In this document: positions 31,021-38,948 of the stretch, piece by piece
Numbering within the stretch: the stretch's first letter is position 1
Layout: every line of letters starts with the position of its first letter
Assembly (NCBI GenBank): GCA_964492775.1
Contig: CAZBLH010000002.1
Coordinates: 1 to 64,000 of the forward strand
DNA from: WRDS01 sp964492775
Lineage (GTDB): Bacteria; Actinomycetota; Coriobacteriia; Anaerosomatales; PHET01
Length of the DNA: 64,000 bases
Direction of reading: 5' to 3'
The notes under the pieces: model-generated
What the model saw: the letters and a program-made list of their open reading frames with translations, nothing else
Told to the model about the DNA's origin: nothing
Databases searched by the model: none
Translations under genes and position numbers: made by a program

Positions 31021-32409
31021 ATGGCTGAGAACGTAGGCGATTCGTCGGCGCGTCCGGACCTCGATCTCGAGGCGGAGTTTGGCGAGGACGAAGGTACGAT
31101 TACCGAACAGGAGATGGCGGAAGCGCAGGCCGGCTGTGGCCAGGCCGCTGTGGGCATTCCGATGTCGGGGGGTCACCCTGCAGGCGTGCCGATGGGTCAT
31201 CCTGCGGGCGTGCCGGGAGGCCCCGGAGAGCGTCAGCGACACGGCGGCGCGCGCAGCGTGGGCTTCCGCCCCGGTGGCGGCCCAGCCGCGCTCGCGTACG
31301 AGCAGCGCACCGGCATCAAAGCGCCGCGCATCATCGCTTGGGAGATCACGCGCAGCTGCAACCTGTCGTGCGCTCACTGCCGGGCTGCCGCCGAGTTCGG
31401 GCACTACGCCGGTGAGCTGTCGCTCGGTGAGATCAAGAGCGTCATCGACGACATCGTCACAATCTCCAACCCCATCCTGATCCTCACGGGCGGCGAGCCC
31501 CTCATGCGCCCCGACATCTGGGACATCGTCGACTACGCGCACGAGAAGGGCTGCATGCCCGTCATCGGCACAAACGCGACCCTCATCACCGACGAGATCG
31601 CGGCGAAGATGGCCGAGCATCGCATCCCCCGGATCTCGGTGTCAATCGACTTCGCCACCGCCGAGGAGCACGACACCTTCCGCGGCCAGCCCGGCTGCTT
31701 CGATGCCTCCATCGAGGGCATCAAGATCGCCAAGCGCCATGGGGTCGGCGTCCAGATCAACACGACCGTCACCACCGAGAACGCGGGCCAGATCGAGGAG
31801 ATCCACGACCTGGCCGAGTCGCTTGGCGTAGACGCGTTCCACATCTTTATGCTCGTACCGACTGGCCGCGGCAGCGACCTGCTTGAGAAGGAGCTGCCGC
31901 CCGAGGAGTACGAGCGTGTGCTCACGTGGGCCTACCATCGCCAGAAGACGAGCCCGCTGCACTTCAAGCCCACTGACTCGCCGCACTACTACCGCATCAT
32001 CAGGCAGCTCGCGAAGGCCGAGGGCAAGAAGGTCACGCGTGAGGAGTACGGTCTCGACGCGATGACACGCGGCTGCTTGGGCGGCATCACCTTCAGCTTC
32101 ATCAGCCACGTCGGCGATGTGCAACCGTGTGGCTACTTCGACATGCAGCTCGGCAACGTGAAGGAGCAGCCGTACTCGGAGATCTGGACCGAGTCCAAAG
32201 TCTTCAACGACCTGCGTGACTACTCGTTGCTCAAGGGTAAGTGCGGCGCATGTGAGTACAAAGCCGTTTGCGGCGGCTGCCGAGCGCGTGCGCTCGAGCT
32301 CACCGGCGACTACCTTGAGGCCGAGCCCTACTGCGCGTACGTTCCGCCCGCATGGAAGGGCGAGTGCGATTTCGATGGCGCCGGCGCGGATACCTCGGCC
32401 GGCAACTGA
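31021..32409 (+). CDS. Radical SAM haem-synthesis enzyme, AhbD/NirJ-like
   Basis: Radical SAM protein of 462 residues. The cluster motif is TRSCNLSCAHC (CxxxCxxC) at about residue 115, followed by LTGGEPLMRPD. The C-terminal SPASM-like cysteines include RGCLGGITFSFISHVGDVQPCGYFD and CGACEYKAVCGGCRARA. This C-terminal pattern is typical of AhbD, which converts iron-coproporphyrin III to haem b, with AhbC and NirJ as close alternatives. The position between hemB and hemL supports haem b synthesis. The first 95 residues form an extra acidic then Gly/His/Pro-rich region with a tandem repeat. I chose ATG 31021 because GAGGAGA lies five bases before it. Confidence 0.82.
   Translation: MAENVGDSSARPDLDLEAEFGEDEGTITEQEMAEAQAGCGQAAVGIPMSGGHPAGVPMGHPAGVPGGPGERQRHGGARSVGFRPGGGPAALAYEQRTGIKAPRIIAWEITRSCNLSCAHCRAAAEFGHYAGELSLGEIKSVIDDIVTISNPILILTGGEPLMRPDIWDIVDYAHEKGCMPVIGTNATLITDEIAAKMAEHRIPRISVSIDFATAEEHDTFRGQPGCFDASIEGIKIAKRHGVGVQINTTVTTENAGQIEEIHDLAESLGVDAFHIFMLVPTGRGSDLLEKELPPEEYERVLTWAYHRQKTSPLHFKPTDSPHYYRIIRQLAKAEGKKVTREEYGLDAMTRGCLGGITFSFISHVGDVQPCGYFDMQLGNVKEQPYSEIWTESKVFNDLRDYSLLKGKCGACEYKAVCGGCRARALELTGDYLEAEPYCAYVPPAWKGECDFDGAGADTSAGN
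31171..31218 (+). repeat. Two-copy 24-base tandem repeat inside the AhbD-like gene
   Basis: Bases 31171-31194 and 31195-31218 are near-identical, encoding two adjacent GHPAGVP units. Most differences are silent or near the unit end. It lies in the non-conserved N-terminal extension and keeps the frame. Confidence 0.75.
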
Positions 32410-32428
32410 CGTGACGAAAGGACGATCC

Positions 32429-33715
32429 GTGACTCTGCCAAACTCCACTGAGTTCTTCTCGGCAGCCTCGAAAGTCATCCCCGGCGGCGTCAACTCGCCG
32501 GTACGCGCGTACAAGAGCGTGGGAATCGAGCCGCGGTTCGTGAACCGGGCCAAGGGCAGCCGGATCTGGGATATCGACGGTCGGGAGTACGTCGACTTCG
32601 TCGCGAGCTGGGGGCCGATGATCCTCGGCCACGGTGACGACAACGTGCTGGACGCGGTGCGCGGGCAGCTGGAGCTCGGCACGTCGTTCGGCGCGCCGAC
32701 CCCCGCCGAGGTGCTCGCGGCCGAGGCCGTCGTTGCGGCCGTGCCCTCCATCGAGATGGTCCGCTTCGTCTCGAGCGGCACCGAGGCTACCATGAGCGCG
32801 ATCCGGCTGGCGCGCGGTTACACCGGCCGAGAGAAGTTCGTGAAGTTCGACGGCAACTACCATGGCCACTCCGACGCACTGCTTGTCGCTGCGGGAAGCG
32901 GGCTTCTGACGCTAGGCATCCCGTCCACGCCGGGCGTGACGGCGGGGGCTGCTGGGGACACGATCGTGCTGCCGTACAACGACATCGAAGCCGTGCGTGC
33001 GGCATTCGCCGAACAGGGCGAGCAGATCGCTGCAATCATCGTGGAGCCGATCGCCGGCAACATGGGCGTAGTCCCGCCAGTGCCCGGTTTCCTTGAGGGT
33101 CTTCGCGAGATCTGCGACGAGTACGGCGCGGTGCTCATCTTCGATGAGGTCATCTCCGGTTTCCGGGTCGCGCTCGGCGGTGCGCAGGAACTCTACGGCG
33201 TGACGCCGGACCTGACGACGCTCGGCAAGATCATCGGCGGGGGCTTCCCGGTCGGTGCGTTCGGCGGCACGCGCGAGATCATGGAACAGCTCGCGCCGGT
33301 CGGACCCGTGTACCAGGCGGGGACGCTCTCCGGTAACCCGGTCGCAATGGTCGCTGGGCTGGCGACGATCGCCGCGCTCTCCGCGCCGGGCGTCTACGAG
33401 GAGCTTGAGCGCAAGGGCAAGAAGCTCGCCGATGGGCTGTGCCGTGCCGCAGGCAACGCGGCGGTGCACACGAGCTGCAACCGCGTCGGCTCGATGTCGA
33501 CTATGTTCTTCACCCACCTCGACGTCATGAACTGGTCCTCAGCCTCGACCTCAGACACCGAGAAGTACGCCAAGTACTTCAGAGGCATGCTGGACCGCGG
33601 CTTCTGGCTCGCTCCGAGTCAGTTCGAGGCGTGCTTCGTCTCGCTCGCGCACACGGACGAGGAGATTGACGCGTTCATCGAGGCAGCGGGCGAGGTTCTG
33701 GCTACGCTCAGGTAG
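32429..33715 (+). CDS. hemL: Glutamate-1-semialdehyde 2,1-aminomutase (HemL)
   Basis: PLP enzyme that turns glutamate-1-semialdehyde into 5-aminolevulinate, acting after HemA. VIPGGVNSPVRAYKSVG is the family opening. VDFVASWGPMILGH, RFVSSGTEATMSAIRLARG and KFDGNYHGH follow. The PLP lysine lies in TTLGKIIGGGFPVGAFGG, and GTLSGNPVAMVAGLAT is also present. The frame opens upstream within the radical SAM gene, but GTG 32429 with GAAAGGA seven bases before gives the standard 428 residues. It closes the haem gene cluster. Confidence 0.96.
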   Translation: MTLPNSTEFFSAASKVIPGGVNSPVRAYKSVGIEPRFVNRAKGSRIWDIDGREYVDFVASWGPMILGHGDDNVLDAVRGQLELGTSFGAPTPAEVLAAEAVVAAVPSIEMVRFVSSGTEATMSAIRLARGYTGREKFVKFDGNYHGHSDALLVAAGSGLLTLGIPSTPGVTAGAAGDTIVLPYNDIEAVRAAFAEQGEQIAAIIVEPIAGNMGVVPPVPGFLEGLREICDEYGAVLIFDEVISGFRVALGGAQELYGVTPDLTTLGKIIGGGFPVGAFGGTREIMEQLAPVGPVYQAGTLSGNPVAMVAGLATIAALSAPGVYEELERKGKKLADGLCRAAGNAAVHTSCNRVGSMSTMFFTHLDVMNWSSASTSDTEKYAKYFRGMLDRGFWLAPSQFEACFVSLAHTDEEIDAFIEAAGEVLATLR

Positions 33716-33776
33716 CGTCCATCTGTAGAGTCCTCAGCTGTTGCTTTGCTGGCCTGGCGAGTGGGCTGCGGCGTGC

Positions 33777-34193
33777 TCAGTGCCGCTTCTTCTCGGCTTG
33801 GAACTCTCGCACCATCGCGACGGCACGTTCGTCGGGGAGGACTTGGCGCGCCGCATCGAAGAGCGGTCCCTCTTCCTCCTCGATGTGGTGCTCGACGTTC
33901 TCCTTGAGTACGTTGAACTTGGCCATCCAGCGGTCGGTCCCCGGATTGTTGGCTTTCAGTTCTCGGAGGATGAGGTCGCCGACGTGATGCTCTTCGTATC
34001 CCTCGAGAACGGGCTCGTGGGCGGGCTCCGCGTCGCGCAGGGGCCGGTAGAGGACCTCCTCCTCGGCGCGCATATGCGCGGTCAGCTCGTTCGCGAGCTT
34101 CTCGAAGACGCGCGCATCGTAGCCTGATTCGAGCTTGTCCATCATCCCGGCCATCTCCCGGTGGTCCTGCTCCAGCCTCTCGTAGATGTTCAT
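33777..34193 (-). CDS. Hemerythrin HHE-domain protein
   Basis: 138-residue four-helix protein with the spaced metal ligands of hemerythrin-like domains: QDHREM near the N-terminus, HMRAEEEVLYRPL, EGYEEHHVGDLIL, and VEHHIEEEEGPLFDAA. Such non-haem di-iron proteins bind oxygen or NO or store iron. The minus-strand ATG has GAGGAGGCC just upstream. It is divergent from the iron-permease-family gene with about 150 bases between, so the two may share control. Confidence 0.9.
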   Translation of the reverse strand: MNIYERLEQDHREMAGMMDKLESGYDARVFEKLANELTAHMRAEEEVLYRPLRDAEPAHEPVLEGYEEHHVGDLILRELKANNPGTDRWMAKFNVLKENVEHHIEEEEGPLFDAARQVLPDERAVAMVREFQAEKKRH

Positions 34194-34347
34194 GTCTGTC
34201 GGCCTCCTCAGATCAAGCCTGCGCCGTTGGATACGTGATACTGCTGTGGCGCCACTCTTGTGGCACTACCACCGTTCGGCCGAGGTTTAAACAAGCCGCG
34301 TACACGGGAAGTGACGATAGGTTTGCCGCCACGAAAAGGAGGATGCC

Positions 34348-34752
34348 ATGCGTAACCTCTTCGCCAGCTTCGCTCACTCCGTCTCCAGGCTGACCGGGAC
34401 CCCGTATGCCTTCCTCGGCGCTGCGGCCCTCGTGATCATCTGGGCGCTGTCGGGTCCGATCGTCGGCTACTCTGAGCGATGGCAGTTGATCATCAACACC
34501 GGGACGACCATCGTCACGTTCCTGATGGTGTTCATCATCCAGAGCGCCCAGAACCGTGACCAGGCGGCGGTCCAGCTCAAGCTTGACGAGCTGCTCAGGG
34601 CCGTCACTGCCGCGCGAACGGGGTTCGCTGAGATCGAGGGCCTTTCCGAGGAGGAGATCGAGGCCTTGCGCGAGCGCTTCACGCGCCTTGCCGAGCAGCA
34701 TCGTCGCGAGATTGACGATGCGGTAAACGGAACGGACTTGGAGAAAGACTGA
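34348..34752 (+). CDS. Low-affinity iron permease family protein
   Basis: 134 residues with two membrane helices (about 20-38 and 48-66, PYAFLGAAALVIIWALSGP and WQLIINTGTTIVTFLMVFIIQSAQNRD). IINTGTTIVTFLMVFIIQ and the following QNRDQAAVQLKLDELL are typical of the PF04120 iron permease family, named after yeast Fet4. A long charged helix forms the C-terminus. Iron transport by the bacterial members is not well shown, so the substrate is tentative. AAAAGGAGG lies before the ATG. The adjacent hemerythrin gene supports an iron theme. Confidence 0.82.
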   Translation: MRNLFASFAHSVSRLTGTPYAFLGAAALVIIWALSGPIVGYSERWQLIINTGTTIVTFLMVFIIQSAQNRDQAAVQLKLDELLRAVTAARTGFAEIEGLSEEEIEALRERFTRLAEQHRREIDDAVNGTDLEKD

Positions 34753-34818
34753 TATATCATCAATGGACTCCCGAACGGGAGTGGCCGCTCGTTGTTGTCT
34801 CGGAGGTGACCGCACGTA

Positions 34819-35676
34819 ATGAAGGCGATAATCCCGGCCGCCGGTCTCGGTACGCGTTTCCTGCCTGCGACGAAGTCGCAACCCAAGGAGATGCTGCCGG
34901 TGGTCGACACGCCGGTCATCCAGTACGTCGTCGAAGAGGCGGTAGGCGCGGGATCGGCCGAGATGCTGATAGTGACGGGTCGCGGTAAGCGCGCCATCGA
35001 GGACCACTTCGACCGCTCCATCGAACTTGAGGAGCTGCTCCAGGCCAACGGAAACACTGACCGCCTGCGCAAGGTCCAAGCGAGCTCGGAGCTGGCTGAG
35101 GTCTTCTACGTGCGGCAGAAGGAGCCGCGCGGCTTGGGCCATGCCGTACTGTGCGGCGCGCCTTTCGTCGCCGACGAGCCGTTCTTCGTCCTTCTCGGCG
35201 ATGTGATCGTGCCGAGCGGCTGCATCCTTCCCCGGCTTGCCGAGGTGCACGAGCGTACCGGTGCCAGCGTGATTGCAGTCATGCCGGTTCCGGACGAGTT
35301 CGTTTCACGCTACGGCGTCATCGGCGGCAGCGAGATCGAGCCGGGCGTGTGGCGCGTAGACCGCCTTGTCGAGAAGCCGCCTGCAGAAGACGCGCCGAGC
35401 AACTTGGCGATCTTCGGCCGGTACCTGCTCACCCCGCGCGTGATGGAGATTCTGCCCACCATCGCTCCGGGCCGAGGAGGGGAGATCCAGCTGACCGACG
35501 CGCTCGTCGAGCTTGTCGGCCAGGAGGAGATCTACGCGGTCGTCGTCGACCCCTCGGAGGGCTACGATACCGGTAACGTCCTCTCATGGCTGGAGGCGAA
35601 CGTAGCTCTAGCGCTGGAGTCTCCCGAGTACGGGTCGGCACTGCGCGACAGCCTGGCTCGACTTCTCGCCCGGTAA
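34819..35676 (+). CDS. galU: UTP-glucose-1-phosphate uridylyltransferase (GalU)
   Basis: Makes UDP-glucose for surface polysaccharide. KAIIPAAGLGTRFLPATKS is the nucleotide-binding opening. KEMLPVVDTPVIQYVVEEA, GLGHAVLCG, FFVLLGDVI, VEKPP and the C-terminal GEIQLTDALVEL all match GalU. The length is 285 residues. CGGAGGTGACCG precedes the ATG. A short ACTCCCG/CGGGAGT hairpin at 34767-34782 separates it from the preceding gene. It opens the polysaccharide region. Confidence 0.95.
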   Translation: MKAIIPAAGLGTRFLPATKSQPKEMLPVVDTPVIQYVVEEAVGAGSAEMLIVTGRGKRAIEDHFDRSIELEELLQANGNTDRLRKVQASSELAEVFYVRQKEPRGLGHAVLCGAPFVADEPFFVLLGDVIVPSGCILPRLAEVHERTGASVIAVMPVPDEFVSRYGVIGGSEIEPGVWRVDRLVEKPPAEDAPSNLAIFGRYLLTPRVMEILPTIAPGRGGEIQLTDALVELVGQEEIYAVVVDPSEGYDTGNVLSWLEANVALALESPEYGSALRDSLARLLAR

Positions 35677-35706
35677 GAGTTCTATCTACTACGCACGGAG
35701 GCCCGC

Positions 35707-36789
35707 TTGAGACTCATCATCGTTGTAGGTGCGCGCCCGAACTTCATCAAGGTCGCACCACTGATGCCTGCACTGCTTGGCGCAGGCCATGACGCTGCAC
35801 TCGCGCACACCGGCCAGCATTACGACGCCGCGATGTCGGACGTGTTCTTCACCGACCTGGAGATCCCGGAGCCGCGCTGGTTCCTGAACGTCGGCAGCGG
35901 GACACATGCGGTGCAGACCGGCAAGGCGATGATCGCGCTCGAAGAACTCTTCGAAGCGGAGCGCCCGGATGCGGTTATGGTCGTAGGCGATGTCAACTCG
36001 ACGCTCGCAGGCGCGCTCGCGGCAAGCAAGCTCCACATCCCGGTGATTCACCTGGAGGCGGGGCTGAGAAGCTTCGACATGCTCATGCCCGAAGAGATCA
36101 ACCGTCTCGTCGCGGATCAGCTCTCCAGCCTGCATCTCACGCCCACGCTCGAGGCAAGCGAGAACCTGAGACGCGAAGGTGTCGAAGACGATCGCATCCA
36201 CTTCGTCGGTAACATCATGGCCGAGAGTGTTCTGCGCAGCGCCGACAAGGCGGCCGAACGACCTGGCCCTGCCGCATTCGGTCTGAGGCCGGGCGGTTAC
36301 GTGCTGGCGACGGTGCACCGCCCCGAGAACACCGACCACCCCGAGAGCCTGTCCGAGATCGCCGCAGCGCTCGGCGAGCTCCCCCTCCCGGTGCTGTTCC
36401 CGACGCACCCTCGCACACGCCCGAAGCTGCGCGAGTACATCGCCGAGGGCGAGAACGTGATACTCACGGACCCCGTCGGCTACCTCGACATGCTCGCGCT
36501 CCAGAGCTCGGCGGCCGCCATCGTCACCGACTCGGGCGGCATCCAGGAGGAGAGCTGCATGCTGCACACGCCTTGCGTAACAGTGCGGCGCAACACCGAG
36601 CGCGGCATTACCTGCGAGGTCGGCGCGAATGAGCTCGTGCGAGCCGACAAGGACGCGATCTTGGCTGCCTCGGCCAGGGCTCTCGTCAAGACGCGCGACT
36701 GGCAGCTCCCAGGCCGCTGGGACACAGAGGTCGGCGCGCGCATCGCGGAAGTCCTCGAGTCGGGGCTCATCCCACCGAGAGGTGCGTGA
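35707..36789 (+). CDS. wecB: UDP-N-acetylglucosamine 2-epimerase, non-hydrolysing (first copy)
   Basis: Interconverts UDP-GlcNAc and UDP-ManNAc. GARPNFIKVAPLM, HTGQHYDAAMSDVFF, GDVNSTLAGALAA, HLEAGLRSFDMLMPEEINR and VHRPENTDH are family motifs, and TDSGGIQEESCMLHTPCVTVR ends the active-site half. It has 360 residues. The start is TTG with GGAGG six bases upstream. A second, clearly different copy is encoded at 38949-40082; this one belongs to the SFDxxMPEEINR branch. manC follows seven bases later. Confidence 0.93.
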   Translation: MRLIIVVGARPNFIKVAPLMPALLGAGHDAALAHTGQHYDAAMSDVFFTDLEIPEPRWFLNVGSGTHAVQTGKAMIALEELFEAERPDAVMVVGDVNSTLAGALAASKLHIPVIHLEAGLRSFDMLMPEEINRLVADQLSSLHLTPTLEASENLRREGVEDDRIHFVGNIMAESVLRSADKAAERPGPAAFGLRPGGYVLATVHRPENTDHPESLSEIAAALGELPLPVLFPTHPRTRPKLREYIAEGENVILTDPVGYLDMLALQSSAAAIVTDSGGIQEESCMLHTPCVTVRRNTERGITCEVGANELVRADKDAILAASARALVKTRDWQLPGRWDTEVGARIAEVLESGLIPPRGA

Positions 36790-36796
36790 GTCCCGC

Positions 36797-38263
36797 GTGA
36801 CTGTCGTTCCGGATCTCTACGCGTGCATCCTGGCGGGAGGAAGCGGCCAGCGATTCTGGCCGCTCTCGCGTGAACTCAGCCCCAAACAGTTCCTCTCCGT
36901 GTTCGGCACCGACTCGCTGATCACGCAGGCGGTACGCCGAGTGCTTCCCTTCGTCGATGCCCGCTCAGGGCACGCGCTGGTGATCACGAACGAGCGGCTA
37001 TCCGACGAGATTCGGAATCACCTGATCTCACAGCCCGATCCTGAGTTCGGCTGCCTCCGGTACATCGTCGAGCCACACCCGAAAAACACCGCGCCGGCTA
37101 TCGCGCTGGCGGCGGCGGTGATTGCGCACGAGAACCCCGAGGGACTCATGATCACGCTGCCCTCGGACCACCTGCTTGACGCGGGGGAGGTCTGGGCCGA
37201 TGCGGTTCGTACTGCGGCCAGCCTGGCTGCAGATGGCTACCTCGTGACCATAGGGATCCAGCCGACGCGCGCTGAGACTGGCTACGGCTATATCCGTGCG
37301 GGTGAACCGCTGCAGGAGTACACCGGAGAACTCGTCCGCCCGCTCACGGCCGCGGCCTTTGTGGAGAAGCCGTCCGAGGAGCTCGCCGAGGCGTACCTCT
37401 CGACCGGTCACTACTTCTGGAACGCGGGCATCTTCGTGATGAAAGCCGCTCGTGTGCTGGAGGAGCTGCGCGCCGCAGGCGAGGACGGCGCGCTGATCGC
37501 CGGGGCCGCAGAGTGGGTCGCGGCCCACCTCGACGACTCGTCATCGGCCGACGAGGCGCGCGAGCGTTTCTCGGCAATCGAGCCAGTTTCAATCGACGTC
37601 GCCGTGATGGAGCGCTCTGAGTCGGTGGCGGTGATCCCTGCTGACATCGACTGGAACGACGTCGGGTCGCTGCTTGCGCTTGAGGATGTGGCTCCGGCTG
37701 ATGGATGCGGGATGGTGCGCGTTGGCAGGGGTGTCGACATCGGTTCGTCTGACACGGTCGTGTACTCGGCGGACCGTCTTGTCGCGACACTGGGTGTCGA
37801 CAACCTAATCGTGGCAGACACTCACGATGCCACACTAATCGCCCGGAAGGATCTCGCACAGGACGTGCGCCTCGTCTTCGAGGCACTGCGGGATGCCGGT
37901 GCCGAGGAGGTCACGCAACCCAAGGTCAGCTTGCGCCCGTGGGGCAGCTGGACGCAGCTGTTCGAGGGACCCGGGTTCAAGATCAAGATGCTCGAGGTCA
38001 AGCCCGGCACTAAGGTTTCGCTGCAGCGGCACGTTCACCGCAGCGAGCACTGGATCGTGGTGGCGGGCGCCGCGCTCGTGACGCTCGGGACCGATGAGCG
38101 GGAGGTGAACGTCAACGAAGGGGTCTTCATCCCGGCGGGGGCGGTGCACCGCCTCGAGAACCGGGGTGACGTCCAGCTCAAAGTCATCGAGGTCCAAGTG
38201 GGTGGGTATCTCGGCGAGGATGATCTCGAGCGGCTCAGCGACGACTGGAACCGCAACGAGTGA
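36797..38263 (+). CDS. manC: Mannose-1-phosphate guanylyltransferase / mannose-6-phosphate isomerase (ManC)
   Basis: Type II bifunctional enzyme giving GDP-mannose. The N-terminal transferase domain has LAGGSGQRFWPLSRE and PKQFLSVFG. ITLPSDHLL and FVEKPSEE follow, with YFWNAGIFV marking the sugar site. The C-terminal cupin (about 375-485) carries SLQRHVHRSEHWIVVAGAALV, typical of the isomerase half. The frame extends upstream in wecB. GTG 36797 is chosen, with an in-frame GTG at 36782 as alternative. It has 488 residues and follows wecB closely. Confidence 0.93.
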   Translation: MTVVPDLYACILAGGSGQRFWPLSRELSPKQFLSVFGTDSLITQAVRRVLPFVDARSGHALVITNERLSDEIRNHLISQPDPEFGCLRYIVEPHPKNTAPAIALAAAVIAHENPEGLMITLPSDHLLDAGEVWADAVRTAASLAADGYLVTIGIQPTRAETGYGYIRAGEPLQEYTGELVRPLTAAAFVEKPSEELAEAYLSTGHYFWNAGIFVMKAARVLEELRAAGEDGALIAGAAEWVAAHLDDSSSADEARERFSAIEPVSIDVAVMERSESVAVIPADIDWNDVGSLLALEDVAPADGCGMVRVGRGVDIGSSDTVVYSADRLVATLGVDNLIVADTHDATLIARKDLAQDVRLVFEALRDAGAEEVTQPKVSLRPWGSWTQLFEGPGFKIKMLEVKPGTKVSLQRHVHRSEHWIVVAGAALVTLGTDEREVNVNEGVFIPAGAVHRLENRGDVQLKVIEVQVGGYLGEDDLERLSDDWNRNE

Positions 38264-38265
38264 TG

Positions 38266-38826
38266 TTACGCGGCGGGCGAACCGGCATCATGCTCGCGTC
38301 GTCTCGCAATCCAAGACGCGCCCGCTCCGATGGCCGCACCCAGGACCGCGCCCATCAGTCCCAGCGTACTGGCGAAATATGCAGACTGCGTAGCTCCTTC
38401 GACGTCTACAGAACCCGGAGCAACTGAGCGGGCGAGGAGCGAGATCGCGAGAGCTGCCAGCATACCCACTGCCGAGAAGCCCGCCATCGCCGTAGCTCCG
38501 CGTCCTCGGTCGAGCAGGACGCCGCCAAGTCCGCCGGCGACGGCCGCGGCGAGCAGCGCGCCAAGCCACGCCGGAAGCGACACTGGAGACCCGTCAGCCA
38601 GCGCCAGGAACAGCGCCAGGATGAAGACGACGGTGAACGTGAAGCCGCCGACTAGCGCAGCGAGGATTGCCGTGCGGTCTCCATACTCGGGGCGCACGAC
38701 CACGAACCACCCCAACACAGCCGGCAGCAGGATGATGAAGGGGAACTCGGTGCTGACCCAGACGTAACCGGCGGCTGCTGACGCCAGCCCGAAGACCGCC
38801 ATGCCGAGCAGAGCGTTGCGCGTCAT
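38266..38826 (-). CDS. Integral membrane protein of unknown function
   Basis: 186-residue hydrophobic protein with about five to six membrane helices (LLGMAVFGLASAAAGYVW, FIILLPAVLGWFVVV, AALVGGFTFTVVFILALFLAL, LGALLAAAVAGGLGGVLL, AMAGFSAVGMLAALAISLLA, LGLMGAVLGAAIGAG). No motif identifies a family. GAAAGG lies upstream of its ATG. It is transcribed against manC, ending two bases from the manC stop, and divergent from the second epimerase gene. Confidence 0.72.
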   Translation of the reverse strand: MTRNALLGMAVFGLASAAAGYVWVSTEFPFIILLPAVLGWFVVVRPEYGDRTAILAALVGGFTFTVVFILALFLALADGSPVSLPAWLGALLAAAVAGGLGGVLLDRGRGATAMAGFSAVGMLAALAISLLARSVAPGSVDVEGATQSAYFASTLGLMGAVLGAAIGAGASWIARRREHDAGSPAA

Positions 38827-38948
38827 CGCTTCTGTCGCCTTTCAAGTCGTAGACATTGAAACAAATGTTCCCTTCGGTGCATGTGCTCCGACGGCCGTGT
38901 GCGAGAATGGCCGGAGCGCGAAGGCGAGATGACTAGGGGGCGACTGCC

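Noticed and set aside
29806..31620. Long minus-strand reading frame (about 604 codons) opposite hemB and the radical SAM gene
   Set aside because: Antisense to hemB and the AhbD-like gene, with His/Arg/Leu-biased sequence typical of a shadow frame.
34767..34782. ACTCCCG/CGGGAGT hairpin before galU as a terminator
   Set aside because: Short stem, no T tract; kept only as a remark in the galU entry.
38852..38872. ACATT/AATGT inverted repeat in the divergent gap before the second epimerase
   Set aside because: Only five base pairs per arm, likely by chance in an AT-richer intergenic stretch.
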